From: Welwitschia mirabilis
Lineage: Eukaryota; Gnetophyta; Gnetopsida; Welwitschiales
Direction: 5' to 3'
NCBI GenBank assembly: GCA_051453625.1
Contig: JBOZIK010000001.1
Span: 57,338,575 to 57,402,574 of the forward strand
Length of the DNA: 64,000 nucleotides
Both the position numbers and the translations under genes were made by a program. The notes beneath the pieces were generated by a model. It was not told the DNA's origin, did not search any database, and saw only the letters and a list, made by a program, of their open reading frames with translations. Position 1 is the stretch's first letter. Every line of letters starts with the position of its first letter. Below, in pieces: positions 1 to 9,999 of the stretch.

Positions 1-93
1 NNNNNNNNNNNNNNNNNNNNNNNNNNNNNNNNNNNNNNNNNNNNNNNNNNNNNNNNNNNNNNNNNNNNNNNNNNNNNNNNNNNNNNNNNNNNN
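1..93. other. Assembly gap (N)
   Basis: Ninety-three N bases open the window, so no sequence can be read here. The family B repeat that follows may start inside this gap. Confidence 0.99.
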
Positions 94-1037
94 ACTCTTT
101 CCTAGTCATTCCTTATCTTGGATCATATTGGGAACTATGATTGATGTATTTCTTACATCATATTTATATGTGTAGGCCATGATACTAGTGTGGACCTTAA
201 GGGATACTAAATTATTTATAGCTAAAAGTTTATATTATTAGGTTTTATGGAATGTTTGAAAATTATCTCTATTTTCTGTATTTGATTTTTGAATTGTTTA
301 GTTAAATTCCCTTTTTGGAAAATGTAATAACTATTTATAATATTTGGTTAGTATAGAACCACATTAAATGTCGTTTAGATTATTATAAGACTTAAAAATA
401 TTTAAGCAATCTATACATTTTTTAGTGTTGGAATTATATGGAACCTTAACTTATTTTGGCATAGCTTTTATATCAATGTATTACTCAAGTAATTTTTTCC
501 TTAATGGTAAATACTTTATGATTCCTAAAAAATTGTAAAATTTTATTGATTTTATTAAATGCTATCAACGATGTTGGATCCACTCTCTATTTTTCTTATA
601 AGAACTTCCTGTAGCATAGCTACTAGTTATTGCATCTATTTACTAAGTGGAAGGTCTTGCATTCAAATTAATGTAGTAAAATTTTATACTCTTTTTCTAT
701 TAATAGAAAATCAAATGAACTTGAAATCAGTCTTCTATTATTTTTTTTAATTTACATTATACAAGTCATATAGTTATGATCTTATAATCAAATTGGACAA
801 CTGGACAAAGAATGATTAGTAATGAAGTAAGAAGAGGATTTTTTATGTAAGTAAAAACAATTATATTACATGATTGAGTTTTTCTAATTAAATATGAGTT
901 CATTTTTAGATTTTATAATTATTAACAAATTTTAACTATAGCCATCCAAATTTCATTAAATGGACTATCTAGATGATCTCTTGACTAACAACTATGTAAA
1001 TACTAAACACATACACCTTTTCTTAAAAAATATAGAG
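94..1037 (+). repeat. Dispersed non-coding repeat, family B, copy 1
   Basis: This stretch can be aligned by eye, in the same orientation, with 32715-33665. Shared landmarks are the opening phrase around TTTCCTAG.CATTCC, a 'GACCTTAAG.GATACTAAATTATTT' block near 190-220 and a 'TTGTAAAATTTTATT' block near 530-555. There is no reading frame of interest and no protein similarity I recognise. The right edge is near 1037, where the text changes to chromovirus-derived sequence. In the second copy this repeat follows family C sequence, so it may be the distal part of one larger non-coding element. The 63-residue open frame at 559-750 shows nothing I recognise and is probably chance. Confidence 0.75.
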
Positions 1038-1319
1038 CTACTTTAAAATGTGGTCCTCTCATTATTTCATCAAAGGATATGGCAGTAAACTTCTTGTTCC
1101 TTCTTATCTTGAGTGCCTTATCCATAACTGCTAATCTAGGAAGGCATTCTATTATCATGCATGGTGGTCAAACCAAGGATCCTCTTACCATATAATCAAC
1201 AATTAGCTACCTTATGCACCTTCTAAAGCTTTATATAAGATAGTATGTCAAATAGTGATGTCTTAATTCAATGTAGTAAATAAAAGACTGCTAAGGATTC
1301 CATCCACTTTGTAATTAGA
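1038..1319 (+). other. Unassigned, probably upstream part of chromovirus integrase
   Basis: No domain is readable here. Position just before a recognisable integrase C-terminus suggests that it is the decayed linker between the integrase core and that domain. This is inference from order only. Confidence 0.3.
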
Positions 1320-1805
1320 GAAGAAGGTAGATAGTTCAAAATAAGCAGTGAAGGATAGATAGGACAAATATGCAAATTAACCCAGAAGATAAGTAGAATT
1401 TTAAGAATGAGATCATGTTTTTCTCAAGTGTTCCCCATTCAAATGCATCTTTAAGATTTGTAAGAAGGATAAATTAGCATTAAATTTTATAGAACCATAA
1501 TATATTTCCAAGAGGATTGGACCTATGTCTTATAACTTAGCCCTACCACCACAACTATCTACATTACATAATGTATTCCATGTATCGTTTTTTAACAAAA
1601 TGTGTTTCTGATGAAGCCAATATTATTCTAGATCAAGATATAACCATTTTTAGATTATCTTATAGAAGCTAAACTATTAAAAACATTAGATTATAAGTAA
1701 ATGGTGCTTTGAGTAAAAACAATTATATGGTACAAGGTTCAATGGTTAGAACAAATAAAAAATAAAGTAGCATGTGAATTAAAGAGTAATATCTTATAAT
1801 AGAAA
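1320..1805 (+). pseudogene. Ty3/gypsy chromovirus integrase C-terminus and chromodomain (fragment)
   Basis: Conceptual translation with frameshifts gives the classic C-terminal order of a plant chromovirus polyprotein. First comes a 'VFLK.SPFK' block near 1420-1445, then a 'GKL...FIEP' block, then 'ALPPQLSTLHNVFHVSF' near 1540-1595. After a frame change, a chromodomain-like 'YKVQWLEQ' with a degraded EATWE-type end lies near 1725-1785. In this family the C-terminal domain helps bind the integration complex to DNA and the chromodomain guides it to methylated histones. Several TAG, TGA and TAA codons interrupt the frame, so nothing intact is encoded. The order and spacing suggest the Del/Tekay branch, but I cannot fix the lineage by eye. 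A polypurine tract and LTR start follow directly, which confirms this is the 3' end of an element on the plus strand. Confidence 0.82.
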
Positions 1806-1840
1806 CTAGATGAAATAGTGATATTTTAGGAGAAAACCTC

Positions 1841-1856
1841 TTAAGGGGAAGAGAAA
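1841..1856 (+). other. Polypurine tract of the chromovirus
   Basis: TTAAGGGGAAGAGAAA lies between the chromodomain and the sequence that begins the LTR. Its position and purine content fit the plus-strand primer of a Ty3/gypsy element. Confidence 0.65.
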
Positions 1857-2340
1857 TTTCACATCTAGCTTTTTCCAAGGTTAGGAAACTTTCTAAATTA
1901 ATTAAATAAATGAATAAATGTTAAAAAAATCAATAATACTAAGGCTAATTATTAATTATTTATTAATAATAATAATAACAATAATAATAATAGTAAATAA
2001 ATTATTATAAATATTATAATAATAATAGTAATAGTAAATAAATTATTAAGAATATAAGAATTCTTATCTATTGTAAGAAATTTATTAGAAGATAACTCAA
2101 AGTTGCTAAATTTTAGATAATTAGTTAAAGGTTTATTTTAATAAAAAGTCTACTATAATGTGAGTTTATTTCTTATTTTTATAGTTTACTTGTACATTAC
2201 TTAGCTTACTTTTGAAAGTTAACTTAAGAGTGGTTTAGATTTATTTCAATGACATCTTATTAATGGAGTACTAATCATATTTTTTATAAAATGTTTATTT
2301 ATGTTATTTATCTTTAGTAATTAAATTAAATAGAAAAGTT
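1857..2340 (+). repeat. Chromovirus 3' LTR (partial or decayed)
   Basis: The LTR begins just after the polypurine tract (TTTCACATC, probably from TGTCACATC). From about 1865 to 2220 it matches the reverse complement of about 41930-42289, including 'CCAAG.TTAGGAAACTTTCTA.ATTAATTA' and 'TTGCTAAATTTTAG'. The right edge is unclear; similarity fades near 2220-2340. An AT-only trinucleotide-like run (AAT/ATA) occupies about 1960-2045 within it. Confidence 0.6.
1960..2045. repeat. AT-rich microsatellite-like run
   Basis: Irregular repeats of AAT, ATA and TAGTAA units inside the chromovirus LTR. The corresponding region of the minus-strand copy (about 42160-42230) is a shorter version, so the run has expanded or shrunk between copies. 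Confidence 0.7.
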
Positions 2341-2499
2341 TTTATATTATTATTTATACCTAGTAACCAGGATTTGAAAGAATGAGTTAAGAAAATCTAA
2401 ACTATTTATAAAAACATTAACTTTTAGTAGTAGTTTATAGTTAAAAATAGATGCTTATTTTGGATCTTAGAGGTATAGTATTATTTCTCACTATTGTAA

Positions 2500-2615
2500 A
2501 GTCTATTGGAGTCTGATGAATTCTAAATTTGTAATGAAATATGGGATTATTAGTCATATTTTACTTTACTTTTCAAACTGGAATACTACAATAGAGATAT
2601 TTTTGTACTTTTTAA
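2500..2615 (+). repeat. Family C repeat copy 1, left fragment
   Basis: This short piece matches about 20280-20405, sharing 'TTTTACTTTACTTTT' followed by 'GA.ATATTTTT.TACTTTTTA'. It is separated from the rest of the copy (from about 4075) by an insertion. The stretch 2341-2499 has no call. Confidence 0.55.
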
Positions 2616-3416
2616 AAGATAAGGGCATTGAAGTATAATGTTTTGATTTAAAATAAGTAAAACACTTAGTATGGTTCTTCCATATGGATATATGAGGTAA
2701 ATTAATCAAAAGATGCATAATTATTTTAACTTGTAATAAAAAACCAAACAAAAGAAAAATCATAGTTTGTCAAAGAAAAAGTGATCTTTAGTTAGCAATG
2801 TAAGGCAATGGAAATGCTCAAAGGATGAAATGATTCATCCAATTATCCTCCTTTGCTCCAAAGATTTCTATATCCTGAAATACACTTACAATCATCAAGT
2901 TATTAAGGCTTAGCATGGAGGCATAATCGCATTCATCACGTTAGTGTTGCTAAGTTATCAAATCCTCTCGATACTTCATAGTAAACACAGAAAGTATGAA
3001 TTCAATTGCATAAGATCCATCAAATAATAGAAACTATAAATCACAAAAGTAACATTAAACAAATCACATGGTTGGAAAGAACTCGATAAGATGCTTTACC
3101 TTAAGATTGTTAATATTATTTTACTATGCATTAACAATAAAAGAATAAGACGTACTTTAAGGACTAGTCCTACCTCAACATTATTAATACTAATGAAAAT
3201 TATATAATAATAATGAAAGGAATTAAACTAATTCTTGTATTAAACTTGAAAGAAATATACATTACATTAATAAAGTAGGAGAATAAGTAGAACTTCTCAA
3301 CTAGCCTTGAATTATTCTGCTCTCAAGAAATAGTGTTAGAGCACCATGACATCCTAACCTCTAAGTCTTCCCCATGATAATCCAACCAAAAGATGAATAC
3401 AATGAAGGGTTTAAGG

Positions 3417-3427
3417 CCTTTTATAGG
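3417..3427 (-). promoter_or_regulatory. TATA-box-like motif in LTR-like insertion
   Basis: Read on the minus strand this is CTATAAAAGGC, a good plant TATA match in an LTR-like context. There is no direct evidence of transcription. Confidence 0.4.
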
Positions 3428-3464
3428 AAGACATGGGGGTGGGGGATAGTTATAATCTTTTGGC

Positions 3465-3720
3465 TTGTAGCATTAGGTGGAAGAGTAGTGATCATAATCT
3501 TTTTGCTTATAGCATTAGGTAGAATCTTCATCATTTTGTATTAGGTAGATAAGATTTTGTCTTGTAGCATTTGGTATAAGTTGTCTTATAAAATTAGGTA
3601 GATAAGTTTCTATCCTATAGCATTAGGTAGAATCTTCATCATTTAGCATCTAGTGGAGGCTATCTTGTAGCATTTGGTGGAGATTATCATGTAGCGTTTG
3701 ATGGAATCTTTATCATAATG
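3465..3720 (+). repeat. Degenerate short tandem repeats
   Basis: Variants of 'TTGTAGCATTAGGTGGAA' followed by 'TCTTCATCAT' recur about eight times, for example near 3470, 3510, 3540, 3570, 3590, 3620, 3665 and 3690. Unit length varies from about 20 to 40 bases. The array sits upstream of the minus-strand TATA motif, where LTR promoters often carry such repeats. Confidence 0.65.
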
Positions 3721-4074
3721 AGTCCAACACATGTCCTTTGGAGTTGGATTTCTCTACCAACCAATGCTATTGACACATGTCGCTTCTGTAACCTTTTCAT
3801 ACCTTTGCCACATGTCTTCTAATGTTATGGCTATGTGTCACCACCTTATTTCTCCATTGCCACTATTATTTTATGTGGAATTATGTTCATCTTCCATCAT
3901 GTGTTCTAAAATATAACTAAGAACATGCAATTATTATGGAGAAAAACATAATATTAAATTTTATTTTGAAAATAATAGAAGACATCATTTTATGATAAAT
4001 CAATAAATTAAGTGTCTTTTCTTATGATAAATTAAGTAATTATACTTGCTTAAAATGTTAATTTTACCATGCAA

Positions 4075-5992
4075 ACATAGCCTTGGACACTCAAAGAGCT
4101 TAAACTAATGCATTATGATCTACTTTAAGTCCATTTAACATGATTGTGATCAGAAGGTCAAGATCGAGGGTAAATATGCAGAGCATGGAGGACCACTTTA
4201 ACCTACTAGCTTTATAAATGATTAATAGTACCTTTATCATTATCATATCTCATCCCATTACTAATGTAATTATTTTAACTCATTTTGACATGGAATAAAT
4301 GATATTAGATGACATTAAAGAATTTCAAGACATCAGTACCTAGAAATTTATATTTCAAGAGCAATAATTTACACATTTCTAATTATTTTTAAGTCAAATT
4401 TGATGTTTTCATATAATATAAGTTATAAGAGATAAAATTAAGTAATTTTATTTTTTGAAAGTTTAGATAGTTTTTTTTAAACTACCTATAGTACTGCAGT
4501 GTTATTTCTATAAGTAAAATGGATCTGTAGTGCCATATGACAATTTTGACTACTCAAACATGAATAACATATAAAAATGTAATGGTTTTGAGAAATTCTT
4601 AGCTTGAAAATGATATAATTTAACCTATAAAGGCCCTCTTAAATGCCAAAATAAAGATATCAATGCTGTTATATCCATTCTATTCCATTGTTATGTGAAT
4701 GAAGTCATTCTTAAGCATTNNNNNNNNNNCGTAAATCCATTTTTAGTCTATGAATTCCTTTTAAATCCACTTTCATCATCTTTTCTCAGATTTTCATCCA
4801 TCTAGAGGGCATTGTAGGGGTACTGAATGACACATGAACAGATAGTGTCCAAGGAAAATAAGGTATAAAATATTTTAAATAATTAGATTAAAGACTAATG
4901 GAAAGGGATTTGATTTTATTTGAAACCAAAAAGTGCTTTTTACCTTATGTCTTTATGCTTTTGATTACTTGATTTATGCATTTTTATCATGTTTTTCTTT
5001 TAATTTAGTTAGACTTCTTATGGCATGTTGTATAATTAATGCTAATTAAACTGTTATACGTGTATTACCTTTTATGGCATACTGTAATTATACATGATTC
5101 ATCACTCTATGTCAAATAAATCATGTGTTTTATTCCTCTTCTTCCTTCTTTCATCTATTCTTCTTGTTTTTCTAGTATATTTTATTATGATTCCACCTTT
5201 CTTCTAATGCAAATGATGATGAATTTCTAGTTTTTCCCTTTCTACTAGTAGTGGATTAGTTTGTAAATATGTTATTTAAATTTATATAAGATTAAAATTA
5301 TCTATTTTTTCATGAATTATTCTCTCTTCTTACTCCTGTTCTCAAATTAAAGTAGATTAGTAAATTTTAGTGCTTGTTTTGATCATGAGTCCTTTGCTAC
5401 AAGTTCAATAATTTTGACATTTTATCAGTGGCTTTGTTAATAATTTAAAAAATTTTATACACAATTAGTAAAAATGCACATTAATCCTTTAAAACCCAAC
5501 TTTTGACATTTACAATCAAAGTCATAGTTAAAAAAATCTCTAAACTATGAAATCTTAATTTTCTAAATTTTGCAAAGTGAATTTCTTTGTTATTATGAAT
5601 TAATTTTTAAAATTCAAACTTTGACCTTATTGTAATTTTTGTATAATTTTAGAATATGAAATGCATTTTTTTCAAGTTTTTAAGTTTGTTTAATATGCTT
5701 GGTCAAAATAGGATTAACTATAGTTTTTGCAATTTTTTCTAGATGAACTATTTCTATTCATTTCAATTGATTCTACTTAATATTTAAAATTAAGTATTAG
5801 AAACTTATTTTAAGAAATATTCTAAAGATTTTTAATGTTTTTAAACGTTATAAATCTATTCTTCTAAATTTTCTTTCTCCTTTTTTCTCTCTCTTTTTCC
5901 TTTTTCCTTCTTGTTATTGGTCAAAATAGCTTGAAATTGACTAACTGTTACTTTGATTTAATGAACATTCCTATACTAGTTTTTATCAATTA
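4075..5992 (+). repeat. Family C repeat copy 1, middle part
   Basis: The sequence runs in parallel with 20415-21943 and then with about 30880-31370 of the second copy. Landmarks are 'ATGCATTATGA' near 4110, 'AAACTACCTAT' near 4480, 'CATCCATCTAGAGGGCATTG' near 4795 and 'AACATTCCTAT.CTAGTTTTTAT' near 5965. No coding signal is visible. The copy is cut at 5992/5998 by the Tat-like element and resumes at 17977. Confidence 0.8.
4720..4729. other. Assembly gap of 10 N (true gap larger)
   Basis: The second family C copy carries roughly 120-135 bases at the matching place (about 21035-21160), so the missing sequence is probably that long rather than ten bases. Confidence 0.75.
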
Positions 5993-5997
5993 CCTAT
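5993..5997. repeat. Target-site duplication, left (CCTAT)
   Basis: CCTAT directly precedes the 5' LTR and is repeated at 17977-17981 directly after the 3' LTR. The flanks rejoin to match uninterrupted sequence near 31360-31400. Confidence 0.85.
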
Positions 5998-6440
5998 TGA
6001 TGAAACTAAATTTTACGTAGTAATTTGCTTATTAATGAAATGTTTTTCATTATATCAATTATATATTTCATCAGCAAATAGATGTTTTTAATTGTTTTTA
6101 TTCCTACTAATAAATAGGTTAGTGGTTAGTATTTAGAAGGTTAGTATATATATTTAATTATTATATTTCAAGTACAGGATGCCAAATGGAATGAATATGA
6201 GAGAGAAGTTTGAGGAGTGAATCAACATAATAACCTCAACCACTTTCCTATTCCTAAGAAGCAAGGAAAGGAAACTAAAAAACTAACTAGGGTATAAAAA
6301 TGTGATTACCACCAAAGATGGAGATCTTTTTGGCACATAAGTTCTAGCAATAGACCAAGAGAATAGGTTAAATAATGGAACATAGCTCGTTTGCCAAGGT
6401 TTTAGCAACACTTTCCTAAATTTCATAGTGTTACTTGAAA
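5998..6440 (+). repeat. 5' LTR (truncated) of the 12-kb gypsy element
   Basis: It matches the first part of the 3' LTR (17001 to about 17460) base for base with scattered changes, including 'TTTGCTTATTAATGAAAT' and 'AAAAACTAACTAGGGT'. Past about 6440 the two diverge and gag starts within about 100 bases, so more than half of this LTR and the primer-binding site appear to be deleted. Confidence 0.8.
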
Positions 6441-6529
6441 AGTTTAAGTCAAGGAGCCTAACAAGCAAGTAATAACAAGATGTTATTAGAAAATGATAAG
6501 GATTCAAGACCTTTAAATCATAATACCCA

Positions 6530-7420
6530 TTGGATAAATGATTTGGATCCTATTAACCCTATGGTCCTACAGTAGCCAAACAAAATAAGAAATTTAAATA
6601 CTACCATAATACTCACTTTTTAAGAAAAGAAGTTAAAAGAATCTCTATAACATCTGAGCTTATTTGAGGCTTTTTGTAAAGCTAATTATCTTAACATAGA
6701 ATCTAACTATCTCAGATATTTTCCTTTTTCTCTAAAAGGGGATGCTCAATTATGGTATCATAGGAACTGTAACCATGCTTTTAGTTTATGACAAATCCTT
6801 AAAAGTGATTCCTAGCTAAATTTCAACCCATGAGAATGGTTGAAGATTTAAGAGAATAAATATTGAATATTAAACAAAGAAATAATGAAAGATTTGATGA
6901 GTTCATGGATAGGTATAATATATTATTATCCAAACGTCCTAACTATGGAATCATAGCTATAGAATGAGTCAAAGCCTTACTTAGAGAATTACAAAGTCAA
7001 ACGTTAAAGGAATTGGATTTATTATTTAAATGAAGCATTAAAATTAAGAATTTTCAAAAAACTGGGAAAAGCCATTATGAATTCTATAATATGAGTCAAG
7101 GATGGGGTCGAGAAAGTAAGAAGAAGAAGAAAATAAATGATGTATGTACCCTAGAATTAGATAGCTCAAAGCATATTAGTCTTATAGAAGAAGTGGCTAA
7201 AACAATGATTGATGATATGGTAGGAAAATTTGATAAATTAGCTAAACAACATTTTAAAGAAGAGAAGAACCTACATGTGAACACTGTGAAGAAGATAATC
7301 AGGATGAGATAAAATACCCTTAAATGCAAGAATTTCTTAGTGATCAAATATAAATAGATTAGATTTTAATTCTAATAATCAACCTTAAACTAACAAGAAA
7401 CCATATCCTTACCAAAGTGA
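6530..7420 (+). pseudogene. gag remnant, 12-kb gypsy element
   Basis: The plant gypsy gag signature 'YFPFSLKGDAQLWYHR' can be read at 6717-6767, followed by a capsid-like segment with a frame kept open at 7091-7312 (73 residues, lysine-rich start). A zinc knuckle lies in another frame at 7276-7317. Its C-X2-C-X4-H-X4-C pattern is degraded to C-X2-C-X4-Q-X4-Y, so the His and last Cys are lost. Gag forms the virus-like particle and binds element RNA. At least one frameshift separates the capsid and knuckle parts, and many stops are present. The product cannot be functional. Confidence 0.8.
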
Positions 7421-8009
7421 AAAATGGAAAGAAAAGTTAGAAAGACCTTTATAAAGGTATGTAAACTTGAATAGGTAGAAGCAATATGATTACTATAAAC
7501 ATTGAAAAATAGAGAATTAAAAGACCAAAAATAAAAATTAGAAATGAAAAATAAAGAATAAAAATATCCTATTAAATCTTAAAGAGGTGATAAGTAAAGA
7601 AGTAACTACTAGATCAAGAAAAAAAAAAGTGATGTATGAATCAAAGGAAAAGAATGAGAATTCAAATTAACTCCCTAGATAAAGGAAAGTAAAAGACTAA
7701 AAGAAAAACTATGAATGATATTTCATCAGATTGTTTACTCTTTCCTATGAGAAGTAAACAAATAGAACATCCAAACATTGAGAAATATATAAAATACTTA
7801 ACTAGGATTTAATAATATATACATATAACAATACCTCTCTTAAAGTTTTTAAAAGATGTATGTATGTATTGGAAGCAAATGAAGAGAATGTGCTCAAAAT
7901 AGAAAATTAAAAAAAAGAATAATAAATAAAATAAATTAAAATGATAAGAAAAGACCAAGTTTCTTAGGCTTCCATACAAATTCTTCAAAACAGATAGCAT
8001 GAAGAGTAT
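7421..8009 (+). other. gag-protease linker, decayed
   Basis: A lysine- and adenine-rich stretch with no readable domain. Between a zinc knuckle and a protease, a poorly conserved linker is what Tat-clade polyproteins normally carry. The minus-strand open frame at 7809-8171 is a shadow of low-complexity sequence. Confidence 0.5.
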
Positions 8010-8458
8010 ATTAATCCCAGAACACCTATGATTGATGTAAAAATAGGTGGAAAACTCCAACTTGAAGCACCTGTAGATTTTGAAGTAAATATTGAGTGAT
8101 GTCCTATGAAACTTATGAGAAATTAGGAAAACCAAAACTAATGCCTTACCAAGGGAAGGTTCACCTAGCAAATGGCTTAACAGTTATGCCAGAAGGAGTT
8201 TTAAAGGACATACCTATAGAACTTTAAAGTTTTATTTATTTAATAGGGTTACTAGTCTTGAAAACTCAAGGAGATACCCACATAATGATTCTTGAAAGAC
8301 CATGGATGGCTACTATAGATGCTACTATTTACTCTAGAAGAGGGGTTATGGAAATTAGTATTGGAGATCTTAAAAAAGAAATTAAACTTTCTGATCTAGT
8401 GGTTGTTGAAGAAATGGTACAAAACACTAAACTAAGAATCAATGAAATTTTAATCTAA
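8010..8458 (+). pseudogene. Aspartic protease remnant, 12-kb gypsy element
   Basis: The active-site segment reads V-D-F-E-V-N-I near 8073-8096 where the family has D-S-G-x-x-V-N, so the catalytic Asp survives but Ser and Gly are replaced. Downstream 'VHLANGLTVMPEGVLKDIPIE' type text is visible near 8160-8222. The C-terminal part is an open frame of 66 residues (8258-8458) with 'MILERPWM' in place of the usual I-L-G-R-P-W-L. The protease would process the gag-pol polyprotein. Frame changes and stops disable it. Confidence 0.82.
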
Positions 8459-8520
8459 TATTAAATAACCTAAATGAGAATAAGTATAAAGAAGAAGATA
8501 TAGCAACTAAAGAAACATAA

Positions 8521-9850
8521 AAACCTCCTTTTAATGAAGGATTAGAATACATTGAGGTAGCTTCTAATAGACTTTTGATCATAAATAGTTATTTAACCTA
8601 TTCTCAGAAAAAAAGACTTAAAATAATGTTAAGTAAAAGAAAAGGAGCTTTTGCTTGGGATCAAACTAAAATCAAAGGAATAGATCCAAAAATTTATCAA
8701 CACAGAATCTACTTAGATATTTCTTTGAAACCAAGTTAGCAATCAGGAAGAAGATGTAACCCACATATGTAAGAGATAATTAAATAGGAAATTTCTAAAC
8801 TCTTATAGGTAGAATTTCTCTATACTATATTTGATTCAGAATGAATTATCCCTATAATAGTATTATCAAAGAAAGGAAATAAATGGAGAGAGTGTATAGA
8901 TTTTAGAATGCTAAATACAATGACCTATAAAGATCATTTTCCTATTTCATTTATTAATCAAGTTTTAGAAAGAATATCTAGATATTAGTACTGTAGTTTC
9001 CTAGATGGATATAGTAGTTATAATCAAGTACCTATAGTCTTAGAGAACTAAGACAAAACAACTTTTACTTGTCATTGAAGTTCTTTTTTTTTCAAGTTAC
9101 TTCCATTTGAACTATGTAATTCTCTCACTACTTTTCGAAGATTAGAAAATAGTATTTTTCAAGACATGATATGAAGATTATTCAAAGTGTTTATGGATGA
9201 TTTCTTAACATTCAGAAAATATTTTGGAGAGTCACTTAAAAGATTAGAAAACATTTTAGAAAGATGTGAAGAAAAATGCCTTAGACTTAGTTAGTCAAAA
9301 AGTCATCTTATGATGACAGAAGGTGTAGTATCAGGACACCAAATATTTAAGAAAGAAATTAAAATTGATAAATAGAAAATTAAAGCTATCAACAATATTT
9401 CACTTTCAACCAAATTAAAAGAGTTAAGGTCTTTTCTAAGACATGTTAAATATTATAGAAGATTTATATTTAACTTCAGTAAAATTGATAAACCTTTGAG
9501 TAATCTCCTACAAAAAGATGTGGAATATGATTAAACTGATGAATGTCAGAATGCCTACCAAACTCTAAAATGTAAACTTTTATCAACATCTATTTTATAG
9601 GGGCCAAATTGGACAAGACCATTTTACATTATGACTAATGCATCTAAGCATGCTATGTGAGCACTTTTAGGATACAAAGATGATAAAAACAAACTTTATG
9701 CCCTTGCATATATAAGTAGGAACTTCAACCCAACTCAATAAAATTATATAATAATAGAGAAGGAAATGCTAGTATTAGTGATGGAATTAGAGAACTTCAG
9801 ACATTGACCATGATGCCATTAGATTTTTAATGAATAAAAAAGAAGAAAAC
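8521..9850 (+). pseudogene. Reverse transcriptase and RNase H remnant, 12-kb gypsy element
   Basis: The frame runs from 'KRKGAFAWDQTKIKGIDP' (8633-8690) through 'SKKGNKWRECIDFRMLN' (about 8865-8915) and 'FLDGYSSYNQVPI' (about 8998-9040) to the catalytic 'FMDDF' at 9190-9204, where both Asp residues remain. RNase H follows: 'RPFYIMTNASKHAM' near 9616-9658 has Asn where the first catalytic Asp is expected (GAT to AAT). 'LYALAYISRNFNPTQ' and 'NYIIIEKEMLVLVMELENFRH' lie near 9695-9805. Together these domains copy the RNA genome to DNA. More than ten in-frame stops, mostly TAG and TGA, interrupt them. Confidence 0.9.
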
Positions 9851-9999
9851 TCAAGAATTATAAGATGAATATTATTAATGTAAGAGTTTGATTTAAAAAT
9901 AATTAATAAAAAAGAGAATAGAGAATGTCGTAACAAATCATCTATCAAGGTTATAGTTTCTAAATGAAGAGCATACCAACATTAGAAATGAATTTGTAG

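Larger units (their letters stand above)
2616..4070 (-). mobile_element. LTR-like insertion in family C repeat, minus orientation
   Basis: Comparison with the second family C copy shows about 1.45 kb of extra sequence here, absent at about 20405. It holds no protein-coding signal. On the minus strand it contains a TATA-type promoter motif (CTATAAAAGG at about 3417-3427) and a degenerate array of short tandem units at 3465-3720, both common in plant LTRs. A solo LTR is the simplest explanation. I could not identify a convincing target-site duplication or clean TG/CA ends, so the edges are approximate and a non-autonomous DNA element remains possible. Confidence 0.45.

Noticed and set aside
7809-8171. 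120-residue minus-strand frame
   Set aside because: It is antisense to the protease of the 12-kb element and its residues reflect AT bias.
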